Source: Kalaharituber pfeilii (Eukaryota; Ascomycota; Pezizomycetes; Pezizales; Pezizaceae). Taken from it: a stretch of DNA of 19,490 nt. Shown here one piece after another: positions 9,149 through 18,421 of this stretch. The position numbers were made by a program, and so were the translations under genes. Position 1 is the first letter of the stretch. Every line of letters begins with the position of its first letter. The DNA lies in the NCBI GenBank assembly GCA_015179045.1, contig WHUZ01000244.1, positions 1 through 19,490 of the forward strand, read 5' to 3'. The notes beneath the pieces are model-generated. The model was not told the origin of the DNA. It saw only the letters and a program-made list of their open reading frames with translations, and did no database searches.

Positions 9149-9541
9149 TCAGAAAGTGAGATACTCCCCCATTTGTCTCTTCCTATACCTGTACCTATCC
9201 AATTCTATCACCTCTAGCTTCTTCAACTACCTAGTACATCTTCCTTGCTCCAGTTGCAATATAGTAAAGTTTGATATTACTATCCTACTCCACTCTATGA
9301 TCTTTCCTCTTTCAAAGCCCTCTACTTTTCTCTTCTCCTTCCTTTATACCTTTATCCTCTGGTGTATTCTACTTCTAGTGGCTATCTTCTTTCTTTGCAT
9401 TACCATCCCCTTCTTTGCCTACTCATCTGCTTTCTCAGTATCTGCAATTCTGATATAAGCTTTTAACAATCCTAGTTTTGCATTTCCTCCCTTTTTCTTT
9501 CTCCTTGCTACTGCATTCACTACCCTTCTCATATCCTCCAT
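9149..9541 (-). pseudogene. unrecognised purine-rich reading frame beside the inverted repeat
   Basis: The minus strand from an ATG at 9539-9541 reads MEDMRRVVNAVARRKKKGGN and goes on as a Lys/Arg/Glu-rich sequence, with four internal TAG/TAA/TGA codons before the frame ends at 9149-9151. The plus strand is strikingly pyrimidine-rich throughout. The ATG lies 11 bases from the left end of the inverted-repeat arm. It could be a decayed charged protein (for example a gag-like or host protein) or non-coding purine-rich DNA. On the plus strand the same DNA gives an apparent hydrophobic frame (9156-9458), which I treat as a by-product of the pyrimidine bias. Confidence 0.25.
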
Positions 9542-9552
9542 CTTTCCCTTTC

Positions 9553-10215
9553 TGTTATAGCTAAGATAGAAACTTGCCTACCACTATAGCAAGGGGCAAG
9601 GGTTCCACTACTAATTAGCTATCACAGCTAAAGGTGAAGACTTACCTGCCAAGAGAAAAATGCTAATCCTATAATCAAATATAAGACCAATACTAATTAA
9701 CTAAACTGATCACCTGTTAGGCTTAGCTGTTGATTCTCACATTATTTAGATAGGGCAGTACTATAAAAGAGTGTATCATCTGGAATGTAGCTTAATATAT
9801 ATACTTAAGTTATAGAAGCTTTATTTTTATACACACATGTATTAGTACATTTATTATCTTTATCCCATACTATTTTTGCATATTTTCATTATGTGTACCT
9901 ATTACTACTGGTATTGGTATTGATAAGAAATCACCACATTGTCAGCCAATTATTTATTTATAGATCTCTTATATATGGCTGCACTGAAGTCTATATAAGT
10001 ACCAGCTAGTAATAGTATAGTTAAAAGAATTAAGATACTAGTAGTATCCTGAGTCCTTTATAACTCTAAACCTATCATTCCATCATTATACTCATAAATC
10101 ATTCCACTCTGCTGCATGCTACCTGCTAAGTAGCTGCCTTTCTGGTTTGCCATATTTATACTTCTAGGACGATACTGGCACTACTATTTTCCCCATCATA
10201 GCTATAATATCTGGT
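9553..10215 (+). repeat. left arm of giant inverted repeat (LTR-like unit)
   Basis: This arm is the reverse complement of 10262-10760 continued at 18255-18421, recognisable along its whole length despite many transitions. The unit itself (9553-10209) begins TGTTATAGCTA and ends TAGCTATAATA, so it has near-perfect 11-bp inverted ends and TG...CA-type termini (the last C apparently mutated to T). Homology continues six bases past the unit (TCTGGT, 10210-10215). There is no polypurine tract at its outer edge: the bases before 9553 are pyrimidines. No coding capacity. Best read as a retrotransposon LTR, but a foldback transposon is possible. Confidence 0.75.
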
Positions 10216-10261
10216 CCCTATTATGAGTGTAAGGGCTTAGCTCTAGTAAGTACTAAAAGAT
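10216..10261. other. 46-bp centre of the giant inverted repeat
   Basis: Unpaired sequence between the arms, bounded by TCTGGT on the left and ACCAGA on the right. It contains a small inverted repeat (CTTA...TAAG) and nothing else that I can identify. Confidence 0.6.
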
Positions 10262-10760
10262 ACCAGATGTTATAGCTACAGTAGGGAAAAGAGTGATGCT
10301 GGCATTATCCTGGAAGTGTCAATATGGCAGGTCAGAATGGCAGCTACTCAGTAGGGAGTATGCAGCAGAGCAGAGTAATTCACAGGTATAATGATGGAAT
10401 AATAAGTTCAGAGTTATAGAAAAACTGACAGAATACTACTAGTATCTTAATTCTTCTAACTATGCTATTGCTAGCTAGCGCTTATATAGACTTCAGTACA
10501 GCTATACATGAGGGGTCAATAAATGAATAATTGGCTAGCAATGCGGCAATTCCTTATCAATACCAATATCAGTGGTAATAGGCATATATAATGAAAATAT
10601 ATAAAAGTAGTATAGAACAAAGATAATGAATGTACTAATGGATGTATATATATAAATAAAGCTTTCATAACTTGAGTGTATGCATCAAGCTACATTCTAA
10701 ATGATACACCCTTCCATAGTACTGCCCTATCTAAATAATGCGAGAATTAACAGCCAAGCC
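10262..10760 (-). repeat. right arm of giant inverted repeat, inner part; likely LTR of Gypsy element 2
   Basis: Reverse complement of the inner three quarters of the left arm. The unit starts TGTTATAGCTA at 10268. At 10756-10760 (AAGCC) the arm is cut by the chromovirus and resumes after the duplicated AAGCC at 18250-18254. Comparison with the uninterrupted left arm gives the empty site directly: the left arm reads through as AACAGCTAAGCCTAACAGG on the complementary strand. Confidence 0.8.
10756..10760. repeat. target site duplication (AAGCC), left copy
   Basis: AAGCC here and at 18250-18254; the match can be extended to AAGCCTA (10756-10762 and 18250-18256). The last two bases may belong to the LTR end, so the duplication is 5-7 bp. 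The empty site in the left inverted-repeat arm has a single AAGCCTA. Confidence 0.8.
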
Positions 10761-11388
10761 TATTATGGGGTACGTTGAGAGTAAGCCGTTTACTAAATAA
10801 CTAAGTGCACCGCGAAATATAATTAAATATAAGTCATAGAAAATAAGATAGTTAAGGTAGTAAGAAAGCTTTATATTTGGTAGAGTTGAGTTCCAGGTCC
10901 TTGCCCTTCTAACTCCAGAGGGTCAGGCTTCTATTTATACAAAATGTAGTTATTAATAAATTCAGCTTGAACGGATTCTGGGGATCAAGCCAGACCCTGA
11001 AAAATGCCAAGTGACAGCCTTTCTTTTTGACCAACTCTTACAATAAATTTTAGTACAACAAATACAAGAACTTGAAACCTCTAATGCAAGCCTCTATCTA
11101 AAAATACCATCATAACTTCAATCCCTATGCAAAGATTGATGAGATAAGAAAATAAGAAAAGGTTATTATACAATAAATCATACAATAGGAGCTACTGGAA
11201 GAGTTAGTAACCAAGATTGCTAATCTTAGTAGTTACTTACTTCTTAACCAAAGAAGTTCCACTACCACAGACCTGACTAGTATCAGGTTAGCTAAACTTT
11301 CAACTGGTAGACTTTATAGTTAGTAGTACCTTTTGATGACACTTAAACAAGACAGTATTATAGTATGAGAATAGTTATACCTGTAACA
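10761..11388 (-). repeat. 3' LTR of chromovirus element 1
   Basis: Co-linear with 17612-18249. On the plus strand it begins TATTATGGGG (TATTGTGGGA in the other copy) and ends CCTGTAACA, so on the minus strand it starts TGTTACAGG. It contains no coding sequence; differences from its partner are mostly C/T and G/A. Confidence 0.92.
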
Positions 11389-11390
11389 GT

Positions 11391-11402
11391 ACTCTCCTTC
11401 TT
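11391..11402 (-). other. polypurine tract of chromovirus element 1
   Basis: Read on the minus strand, AAGAAGGAGAG lies just upstream of the TGTTACAGG start of the 3' LTR, the expected position of the plus-strand DNA primer. It fixes the element's orientation. Confidence 0.75.
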
Positions 11403-11864
11403 AGAGTACACGTCCCAAGTGTCTATTAGCTATTATTCTTTAATTTCTTAAAAGAATATAAGCTATACAGCTTAGCATCAGTAGATCTCTTACCTTGACC
11501 TTAGCAACTTATTTTGCCATGATCGTACTCAAAGTAATATTCCGTAATGTCCTGACTATAGGCTACGCCTCTAATTAGTCTTTAATGTTGAAGGTAGTTG
11601 ATAAGAGCTTTACCTATTTATCATAAGACATGCTACTATATTTATAGTGTCTTGACCCCTTGAATACTTTTCTATTTGACACCTTAGTGTATATCTAGGA
11701 TAAGTGTTAATACTTTATAAACTTAAGTTCATAGGTTAGGTCCATGCTGTACCTTTATCACAGATATATCTACACTCTAGGTTGGTAACTTGACTGCATT
11801 TCTAACTTCTTTTTCTCTTTGTTCCTCGTTGCCCTAATTCGGCTTGTTTTTCTTTATTAGAGTA
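11403..11864. other. 3' untranslated part of chromovirus element 1
   Basis: About 460 bp between the end of the pol frame and the polypurine tract. No recognisable coding sequence; AT-rich like the LTRs. Confidence 0.6.
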
Positions 11865-12344
11865 TCATTCGTGCAATTCTTTAAATGCATCTACCAATGA
11901 TTCATCATCCATTAATAGTTTGCCTAGGCTTTCCCATATTGCCTCCTCGGGCCCATAACCTTCTCACTACACCAGGTACTCTAGTGTCTTCTTGGTACTA
12001 TTGTATTGTACATCGGTGATGGAGGCTATGAAGTATTCTTTCTCACCTTCTTGCATTAGTAGGGATGGTTGGTCAGGTAGAGGGTTGAGAGTGGATGTTT
12101 TGAATGGTTTGAGCAGTGAAACGTGAAAGACAGGGTGTATCTTCAAGTTGTATGGTAACTTAAGCTTGAAAGAATGTTTGCCTATTACTTTCTTGATAGT
12201 GAAAGGTCCAATCAACTTAGTATCGAGTTTCTTGGAAGGTCTTTTTGTTGAGATATTTTTGGCCTTGAGCATGACTTTAGTCTCCTTCCTTGAAATCAGA
12301 TTATCGAGTGTGATGTTGGTCGTACCACTTAGCTGCTCGTTCAA
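11865..12344 (-). pseudogene. integrase C-terminal GPY/F module and chromodomain (element 1)
   Basis: The open part (12344 down to 11970) holds the GPY/F module of Gypsy integrases: KKLDTKLIGPFTIKKVIGKH, then KLPYNLKIHPVFHVSLLKPF. It is followed by a chromodomain beginning EYFIASITDVQ and LEYLV. Two consecutive stops (TAG 11967-11969, TGA 11964-11966) replace the residues before a GYGPEEAIWESL block that completes the chromodomain; the frame then ends at TGA 11865-11867. The second stop stands where Trp is conserved. In chromoviruses this domain binds modified histone tails and steers integration into heterochromatin, which suits an element nested in a repeat. It directly follows the integrase core in the pol polyprotein. 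Confidence 0.85.
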
Positions 12345-12349
12345 TTGAT

Positions 12350-13130
12350 TTATTCAGTTCCTTGCGAATCCATTCCCATTCTTCTATGAGTTCTCCAAGG
12401 TACATTGAGAGCTTCTTCCTTATTGATGGTATCAACAAGGGAGTGAAAGCCATAGTTGGCAAAGAAAGATGAGGTCTTAGTGGAGCTTTGTTGTATGTTA
12501 TTGTATGTAAACTCTGCGAGGGGTAAGAGTTGGTTCCAATTGTTCTGATGGTAGGTGACATAGTTACAGAAGTACCCTTCGAGGGTTTGGTTGACTCTTT
12601 CAGTTTGTCTATTGGTTTTCGAGTATGCAGTTGTACTCATGTTTAAGTTAACTTTGAGTTTCTTCATGAGTTCCTTACCAGAAGTTCGAAGTAAACTTCG
12701 GATGCTCGGTCCGATATGATAGTTTTTGGTAAGTCATGAAGTTACCATATTTCTCGAAGGAAGGTAGTTGCTAATTGTTCCGTGGATTGTTCTGCTAGAG
12801 AGATGAAGTGAGCATCTTAGTGAACCTATCTACTACTACCCATATTTGTGTGAAGCCATCTGAAGGAGGGAGTTCAGTAATGAAGTCTATACTGATAGAG
12901 GACTATGGTTGGTATGGTATCTCATATGGGTGAAGAAGGCCATATTTCTTATATCTTTGTGCCTTATTCCTTTGGCATTCCAAGCATGCGCCGATGTATT
13001 CCATGATGTCGTTGTGAGCATTAGGCCAATAGAAGTCCTGCCAATAAGTTTTATGGTTTTTTCGATTCGAGGTGGCCGGTAAGGGGATGATCATGTTTTG
13101 CTTGAAGTATTTCTTGTCTAAGGGCCGTTG
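12350..13130 (-). pseudogene. integrase core and zinc-binding domain (element 1)
   Basis: Minus-strand blocks in order: a H2C2 zinc-binding domain (12903-13094) with the YWQDFYWPNAHNDIMEY helix and CLECQRNKA supplying the Cys pair, its His pair lying in a neighbouring frame; the beginning of the catalytic core with SIDFI (about 12885), giving the first Asp; an ISDR block near 12700-12715, giving the second Asp, followed by a frameshift; and TERVNQTLEGYF with NYVTYHQNNWNQLLPLAEFT (12350-12667), giving the catalytic Glu. The D,D,E triad is therefore traceable, but at least three frame changes and several stops separate the parts. The enzyme would insert the cDNA copy into the genome. A further frameshift at about 12350-12400 separates it from the C-terminal module. 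Confidence 0.85.
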
Positions 13131-13233
13131 GCATTACAAATCGGTTGTTGTATAGGACTAGTTCATTACAGATACTGAATCATTTGTCGATGTTATCGTT
13201 CTTCTGCTGGATGTGTTCCTTAAGTTGAGTATA

Positions 13234-13800
13234 CTATTTGTCCTTTTTCCCTTCTTCGATTAGCTTGCTCCTCCATTCATCAGTTAGTACTACTACTTTC
13301 AGAGCTTTTATCATTCTTACAGTCAAAATTTCTTTCTCTTCCTGCCATGTTCCTTCTTCCCAAAACTTAGTTTCTTGCTGATCTTGCTGTCCACTCCCCT
13401 TCTTAAGGGCGTGGTCACTACGTCTGAATAAAGCATCTACTTTGGCATTCACTTTTCCTTTTCAGTAAATGATTGTATAGTCGAATGGGGCAAGTTTTTC
13501 TGCCTATCATGCTTGACAGTGAGATAGCTTCTTAATCGTATTGAAGATCCAGAGGTTGTTATGGTCTGTGTAGACTTTGATGCTATGCTTAGTACCTTCA
13601 CAGTATTCTCTCCAGGTATCTGTTATACATTCCACCACAGCCAGCATCTTCTTGTCAAAGATGTCATAGTTAATTTCGGCTGGGGTGAACTTCCGGGAAT
13701 GGAACGTAACTGGGTGTAGTTTGCCGTCTTCTTGCTTCTGACTTAGGATCCCTCCAAGTGTGAAGTCGCTTGCATCCATTTCTAGTATGATTTCATGTTC
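13234..13800 (-). pseudogene. RNase H domain and linker to integrase (element 1)
   Basis: Starts with MDASDFTLGGILSQKQEDGK (from 13779), the first catalytic Asp block of Ty3/Gypsy RNase H. The second block, NYDIFDKKMLAVV, has Lys (AAG, 13648-13650) where the family has the catalytic Glu, one G-to-A change. VYTDHNNLWIF holds the third catalytic Asp. Two adjacent stops (TGA, TAG at about 13505-13495) and another TGA follow, then VNAKVDALFRRSDH (about 13452), matching the usual NAKADALSRR block that ends this region. The enzyme would remove RNA from the RNA-DNA hybrid. Even without the stops, loss of the Glu should make it inactive. Confidence 0.87.
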
Positions 13801-13809
13801 TGGGTGGTA

Positions 13810-14800
13810 GTGTGCTAGAATCAGAGCAGTTGTGAAAGCTTCTTTGAGTTGCTGAAAAGCTTCCTCTTACGGAGGTCCCCAGACTAGCTTTGCCTCTTTA
13901 TTGAGTAGTCGAGTTAGAGGTAAGCATATCTTACTGTAGTCCTTAATGAAGCATCAGTAGAAGTTAGCAAACCCTAGGAAGGATTGTATATCTGTCTTCA
14001 GATTAGAGTGTTCATTGGTACTAGGGGTCTTCCAATCAAGAATAGCCTAGATTTTGTCTGTAGACATTGAGATTCCTTTCCCCGAGATGTGATAACCAAA
14101 AATTCAACTTCCTCCATACACCATTCGCATTTTTCCTCTTGTATAGCCAAACCATTTTCCTGTAGCCTGCGCAACACCTCTTCCAGGGTTGTATTATGTT
14201 CTTCTAGGGTTTCGGCATATATTAGTAGGTTGTCAATATATGCCAGTAAACCCTGATCGATCATGTCTTTGAAGATTTCATTTATGAACTCTGGAAGGTT
14301 GCTGGTGCATTGCAGAGTCCGAATGGCATAACTGTGTATTCGTAGTAGCCGTACCGAGTCCTAAAGGCTGTCTTCCACTCATCCCTTTAGCAATTCGTAT
14401 CAAGTTGTATCCGTTCTTTAAGTCAAGAGTGGTGAAGTATTTGCCCTTGCGAAGTCGGTCTCAGAGTTCTGCCATTAGTGGAAGGGGGTAGCGGTTCTTA
14501 ATGGTAATTTGGTTTAGGCCTCTATAGTCGACACACATATGGAGTTTGCCATTCTTCTTTGGACGAACAGAATGGGTGCACCTGCTAGGGATTGTAAGGG
14601 TTGGATCTTTCCTTCTTTTAACATCTGTTCGATGTATTCTTTAAGTATCTCCAACTCTTTCTTACTTAGTCGATAGATAGGTCCCCATAGAGGTTGTTGT
14701 CCTTCTTGTAGAGGTATACAGTAGTCATAAGATCAATGCGGGGGTAGTTTTGCTGCAGTCTCGGGGTCAAAAACCTTTGAGAATTTCTTCTTCCATGCTG
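13810..14800 (-). pseudogene. reverse transcriptase domain (element 1)
   Basis: Minus-strand blocks in order: SKVFDPETAAKLPPH then a stop (about 14740); [20 protein letters not shown] (about 14690-14630); GAPILFV, then a frameshift; [20 protein letters not shown] (about 14540-14480); KYFTTLDLKNGY (about 14445-14410), which holds the first catalytic Asp; a frameshift; [14 protein letters not shown] (about 14330-14290); and AYIDNLLIYAETLEEHNTTL (from about 14243). The last is the YxDD box, here Y-I-D-N: the codon at 14229-14231 is AAC, a G-to-A change that removes the second catalytic Asp. The thumb and connection follow to about 13810 with further frame changes. This is the polymerase that would copy the element's RNA. 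Confidence 0.9.
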
Positions 14801-14812
14801 CTAGCTCAAAGG

Positions 14813-15475
14813 TCACCTGCTCACCAGCTTCCATTTGGTAAATGCATACTTGGGTGTTTTTCGTCCTACAATATGCATATACCCACCAAAAAACACTTGC
14901 CCTGCTTGCCATTCTTCAGTCATGTAAAGTTCCTCTGCTTCATAAAGTTCAAAGCACCTAGCCTTAATGTGTTCCAAGTATTTGGCGTGATTTAGTTCAA
15001 CATAGTCCAAGTCCCAATCAATGCATGGCTGGTGACTAGCCATCTACATCATTGACAAGAGTGCATTATAGTCCTTTCCTCCATCAACCATGTTGAAGTC
15101 GATGAGTTCTTTATAAACTTTATCGGTATCATCGATAAGGGTCATTTGGAGCTTTGAGGTATACTCTGTCCTAGTGTTTAGTAAAGGTATACCACCGGCT
15201 CCTCTGAACTTGATGGGGAATTTTCTTTTGATGTATAGGATTGGTACTTTGTTGGAAAGCATTGACATTTCTGCTCCTGGGTCGATACATACTCTAATTA
15301 TTACTAATTTTAAGATACTATTTTTCTTCCATTTTAGCTCAGCTTTGCAAATAATTAATTTCTTTGCTAGAGGTCCTTCGAGGATTGGAGGAGGAGTGAG
15401 GCCAACTGGGGAGGAGGAGGGGCAGACACTTCGTTGGCTAAGATCTGCCTTTCTAGTTTTCTGACTCAGATTCAT
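14813..15475 (-). pseudogene. aspartic protease domain (element 1)
   Basis: The frame from 15475 contains VCIDPGAEMSML (catalytic Asp at about 15281-15283), matching the retropepsin D-[ST]-G-A active site except that Pro takes the Ser/Thr position, and ends DYNALLSMM at a TAG (15041-15043). The same frame continues as MASHQPCIDWD, which in Gypsy elements directly follows the protease, so the TAG stands at a position that normally codes for Trp. The rest (to 14813) is the protease-RT linker. The enzyme would cut the Gag-Pol polyprotein. The Pro is not explained by a C-to-T or G-to-A change and may be a family feature. Confidence 0.8.
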
Positions 15476-15599
15476 CGAGCGTGATGATACGTGACACTAG
15501 GTTGCAAGCCTGTATCCCAGCTGAGTCTCCTTTGTTTTCTTGTTTAATCTTCCTTACCTCCTTCTTGTCCTCCTTCTTGTTATCATCTCTCTTCCTCTT

Positions 15600-17573
15600 A
15601 TTACCGACTGATTAGTTGGCTAGGTCGTCTTCCACTCCTTCATGATTTCTATAGCTATGTATTTACTGAAAGTGTGCCTTTTCTTCCACAGCGAGAGCAT
15701 TTCCCATCAGCCTTCTATTTGGCACTGAGTTCCTTGGAGGAGCCGGGGAGGTATGGGCTGGGCTTAGAGGTCATAGTTTCCATACTGTCCTTCTTCTTCT
15801 CTGAAGATTGTTTCCTCTTTTGAATGGCCACTAGGTTTGTTACTACAACTGTAACCCACAACTTGTGTTGTTCGCTTATCCATATGCCAACCACTACTAT
15901 GCATTTGCACCAGTTATCAAGCGATTCATTAGGTACTCCTGGCTGCATGAGGAAGAATTGGGCAATGTTTCTTTTCAACCCTTTGACCATCTTGTCCTTA
16001 AACATTTTATCATCGTAATTGGTGAGGTGGTTCATTTTCTTCATAGCATTGATATAGTCTATGATTTTGCCCTTCTGCGTATAGGTGTCGAGTTTATCTT
16101 GCATTTGCTGCTCTTGCATATGGATTCCCATTCTCTCTGCCAAATTGTCCATCCATTTCTCCAATGTGGTATCTCTCCAAGCCCCCGAACTCATGTACAT
16201 ATGTTTGTTTTGGCTATGCCATTTTGCCGCCTCCTTGGTTAGAGATCGGGATGTATACAGAATTTTGGTATCTTCTTCAGCAAAGATTTGGTGGTGCTCT
16301 TGGAGGTATACTAAGTCCATTACTTTAGACTTCTATACTTGTAGTCTGTCCAGGTTGCTATCTCAAGTTCTTAGAGTTAGGAGGCAGGTGAATGGGATGT
16401 ACTAGCCAGTGGGTTTGAGTTTAGGTGAATCTCATTGTCTGGTTTCATGCCTGGCTTTCTTTCTTAGAGAAGGAGATGGTGCTAGTCGGATGGAGAGGAT
16501 GGTGGTCATGGTTCATGCCGGAGATGGTGTTCTAGTTGGCGGTTGAGATAGAGGGAGTGCGACCTCAAGAGCTGCTACTTTATTTTGTAGTTCCTTGTTC
16601 TGGTTCTTGAGGAAGGTAATTTCTGCTTTCAAGACTGTTATCTGTCCTTGACCAGCTCTAATAATGCCTTCTTGGGCTGTGATTTTTTCTTCCAGCCCTC
16701 TTTTCTCTGTCTTTTCTTTGTCAAGAAGAATTTTAGTATCCTGTAATTGAGACTCCAAGGCTGCGACCATTAATCTTTTCTCATCTAGGGACTTGATAAT
16801 AGTAGCATTCACATCCTTGATATACTCCCTTTCTAGGTTCTGAATCTTCTTCTTTTTTTCCGCTTCCCACTTAAGTTTAGTAGCCTCCATTTCGAGTCGG
16901 TAATTCTCTACTACTGCTAGGACTGTTGCCTCATGTCCAGCTTTTTTCTTGGTTAACTGTTCTCGAAGCTTGGTTTCCCAAGCTTGGGCATCAGCTTGGA
17001 TTTATGCTTTGTAGCATTACTTGTACTTGTTAGTATCGGCTCTGAGTTGATTCTGAAGGTCGATGAACTTGCTGTTTGATGAATTCAACTTCTAGTTCCT
17101 CTTTTCGGTCTATATCCATTTCCACTGGTAATAATTTCGAGAAAGGACGAACTATCTTCATTCGAGCTTTCTCGATTTCTTCGGCTATAGTTTCTCTAAG
17201 CTGTGAACTTATATTCCAAGCCCATGTGTTAAACTGGGAAATTAGTGCATTAACATGGCCTGGGTCTACTGCCTGTAGGATGGTGAGTAGGAGAGTGATC
17301 TTCTCTTATCTTTAAAGAACTAGTAGGTCTAATTGCTTTTGTTGGACTTTAATCCAATCTAGTTCTCTAGCATCCTCAATGTGCATTTGATGCGTATAGG
17401 ATTTAGTTTGCGGTCGAAGTCCTGGCCTCGGTGTGGTAGTGAGAGCTGACTGTGCAGCTTCAGTGCTGAGTGAAGAGTCCACTTCATTTTTGAATCTCTA
17501 TAAGATTAGTTTGTTCCCAGCGGTCAAGAGTTTTGGGAGTTCAGCGAAGTCATGGGATGCTATTGTTAGTTAT
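15600..17573 (-). pseudogene. gag relic with long N-terminal coiled coil (element 1)
   Basis: Three stretches read from right to left. About 17573-17085: SHDFAELPKLLTAGNKLIL, then VDSSLSTEAAQSAL and later HIEDARELDWIKVQQKQLDL, in one frame with a few stops. About 17085-16513, after frameshifts: a long heptad-rich coiled coil, with EAEKKKKIQNLEREY and KTEKRGLEEKITAQEGI. 16320-15715: a retrotransposon gag (capsid) domain with EEDTKILYTSRSLTKEAAKW, followed by MGIHMQEQQMQDKL. Just after it, 15685-15699 gives KCSRCGRKG, the first half of a CCHC zinc knuckle, whose His falls into another frame. Gag would form the virus-like particle and bind the RNA. The coiled coil of more than 150 residues ahead of the capsid domain makes this Gag larger than most Ty3-type Gags. 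Confidence 0.78.
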
Positions 17574-17611
17574 TTGTGAGCTTGTGGTGAAACAAGACCT
17601 AACAAATATAG

Positions 17612-18249
17612 TATTGTGGGATACATTGAGTGTAAGCTATTTACTAAATAACTAAGTATGCTATGAAATATAATTAAATATAAGTCATAGAAAATAAGGT
17701 AGTTAAGGTAGTAAGAAAGCTTTATATTTGTTAGGGTTGAGTTCCGGGTCCTTGCCCTTCTAACTCCGGAAGGTCAGGCTTCTATTTATACAAAATGTAG
17801 TTCTTTAAAGCTGTTAACAAATTCAGCTTGAATAGATTCTAGGGATCAAGCCAGACTCTGAAAAATACTAAGTGACAGCCTTTCTTTTTGACTAACTCTT
17901 ACAATAAGTTTTAGAACAATAAATACGAGAACTTGAAACCTCTAATACAAGCCTCTATCTAAAAATACCATCATAACTCCAATCCCTATGCAAAGATTGA
18001 TGATATAAGAAAATAAGAAAAGGTTATCATACAACGAATAGTATAACAGGAGCTACCGAAAGAGTTAGTAACCAAGATTGCTAATCTTAGTAGTTACTTA
18101 CTTCTTAACTAAAGAAGTTCCACTACCATGGACCTAACTAGTATTGAGTTAGCTAAACTTCTGACTGGTAGGCTTTATAGTTGGTAGTACCTTTTGACGA
18201 CACTTAAACAAGACAGTGTTATAGCATGAGAATAGTTATGCCTATAACA
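17612..18249 (-). repeat. 5' LTR of chromovirus element 1
   Basis: Co-linear with 10761-11388; about 10 bp longer because of one indel near 17804. It ends CCTATAACA on the plus strand directly before AAGCC 18250-18254. The sequence next to its inner edge (17581-17611) does not contain an obvious primer binding site starting with TGG on the element strand. Confidence 0.92.
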
Positions 18250-18254
18250 AAGCC
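18250..18254. repeat. target site duplication (AAGCC), right copy
   Basis: Pairs with 10756-10760; extendable to AAGCCTA. Confidence 0.8.
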
Positions 18255-18421
18255 TAATGAGTAATCACTCTAGTCAATCAGCATTAGTCTGATATTCAAT
18301 TGCAGGGTTAGTGTTTTCCTCTTAGTAGATAAGTCTTTATCTTTAACTATAGCAGCTAATTAGTAGTGGAACCCTTGTCCCTTGCCATAGTGGTAGGCAA
18401 GTTTCCATTTTAGCTATAACA
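18255..18421 (-). repeat. right arm of giant inverted repeat, outer part; start of the LTR of Gypsy element 2
   Basis: Reverse complement of the outer quarter of the left arm (9553-9720). It ends TAGCTATAACA at 18421, the mirror of TGTTATAGCTA at 9553. Read on the minus strand it begins TGTTATAGCTAAAATGG and is preceded by a polypurine tract, so it is best explained as the start of a 3' LTR. Confidence 0.8.

Larger units (their letters stand above)
10761..18249 (-). mobile_element. Ty3/Gypsy chromovirus retrotransposon, full length but dead (element 1)
   Basis: A 7.5-kb element with two direct LTRs (628 and 638 bp), a polypurine tract beside the 3' LTR, a target duplication, and the domain order gag, protease, reverse transcriptase, RNase H, integrase, GPY/F, chromodomain on the minus strand. 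That order (integrase after RNase H) defines Ty3/Gypsy, and the C-terminal chromodomain defines chromoviruses. Every domain carries stop codons or frameshifts. It sits inside the right arm of the giant inverted repeat. The two LTRs differ mainly by transitions plus one indel of about 10 bp near 10951 and 17804, so LTR divergence would overestimate its age if RIP acted on it. Confidence 0.93.

Noticed and set aside
9156..9458. Open frame on the plus strand encoding a hydrophobic, membrane-like protein of about 100 residues.
   Set aside because: The hydrophobic Leu/Phe/Ser content follows directly from the pyrimidine-rich plus strand. No start context, homologue-like motif or neighbour supports a gene.
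9553..10760. Reading the inverted repeat as a simple hairpin MITE of about 1.2 kb.
   Set aside because: The right arm continues past the chromovirus to 18421, and its outer end is joined to a polypurine tract and a Gypsy integrase, which fits an LTR better.
15174..16405. Several plus-strand open frames of 64-125 codons (for example 15865-16242 and 15174-15464).
   Set aside because: They are antisense to the protease and gag domains, which are recognisable on the minus strand.
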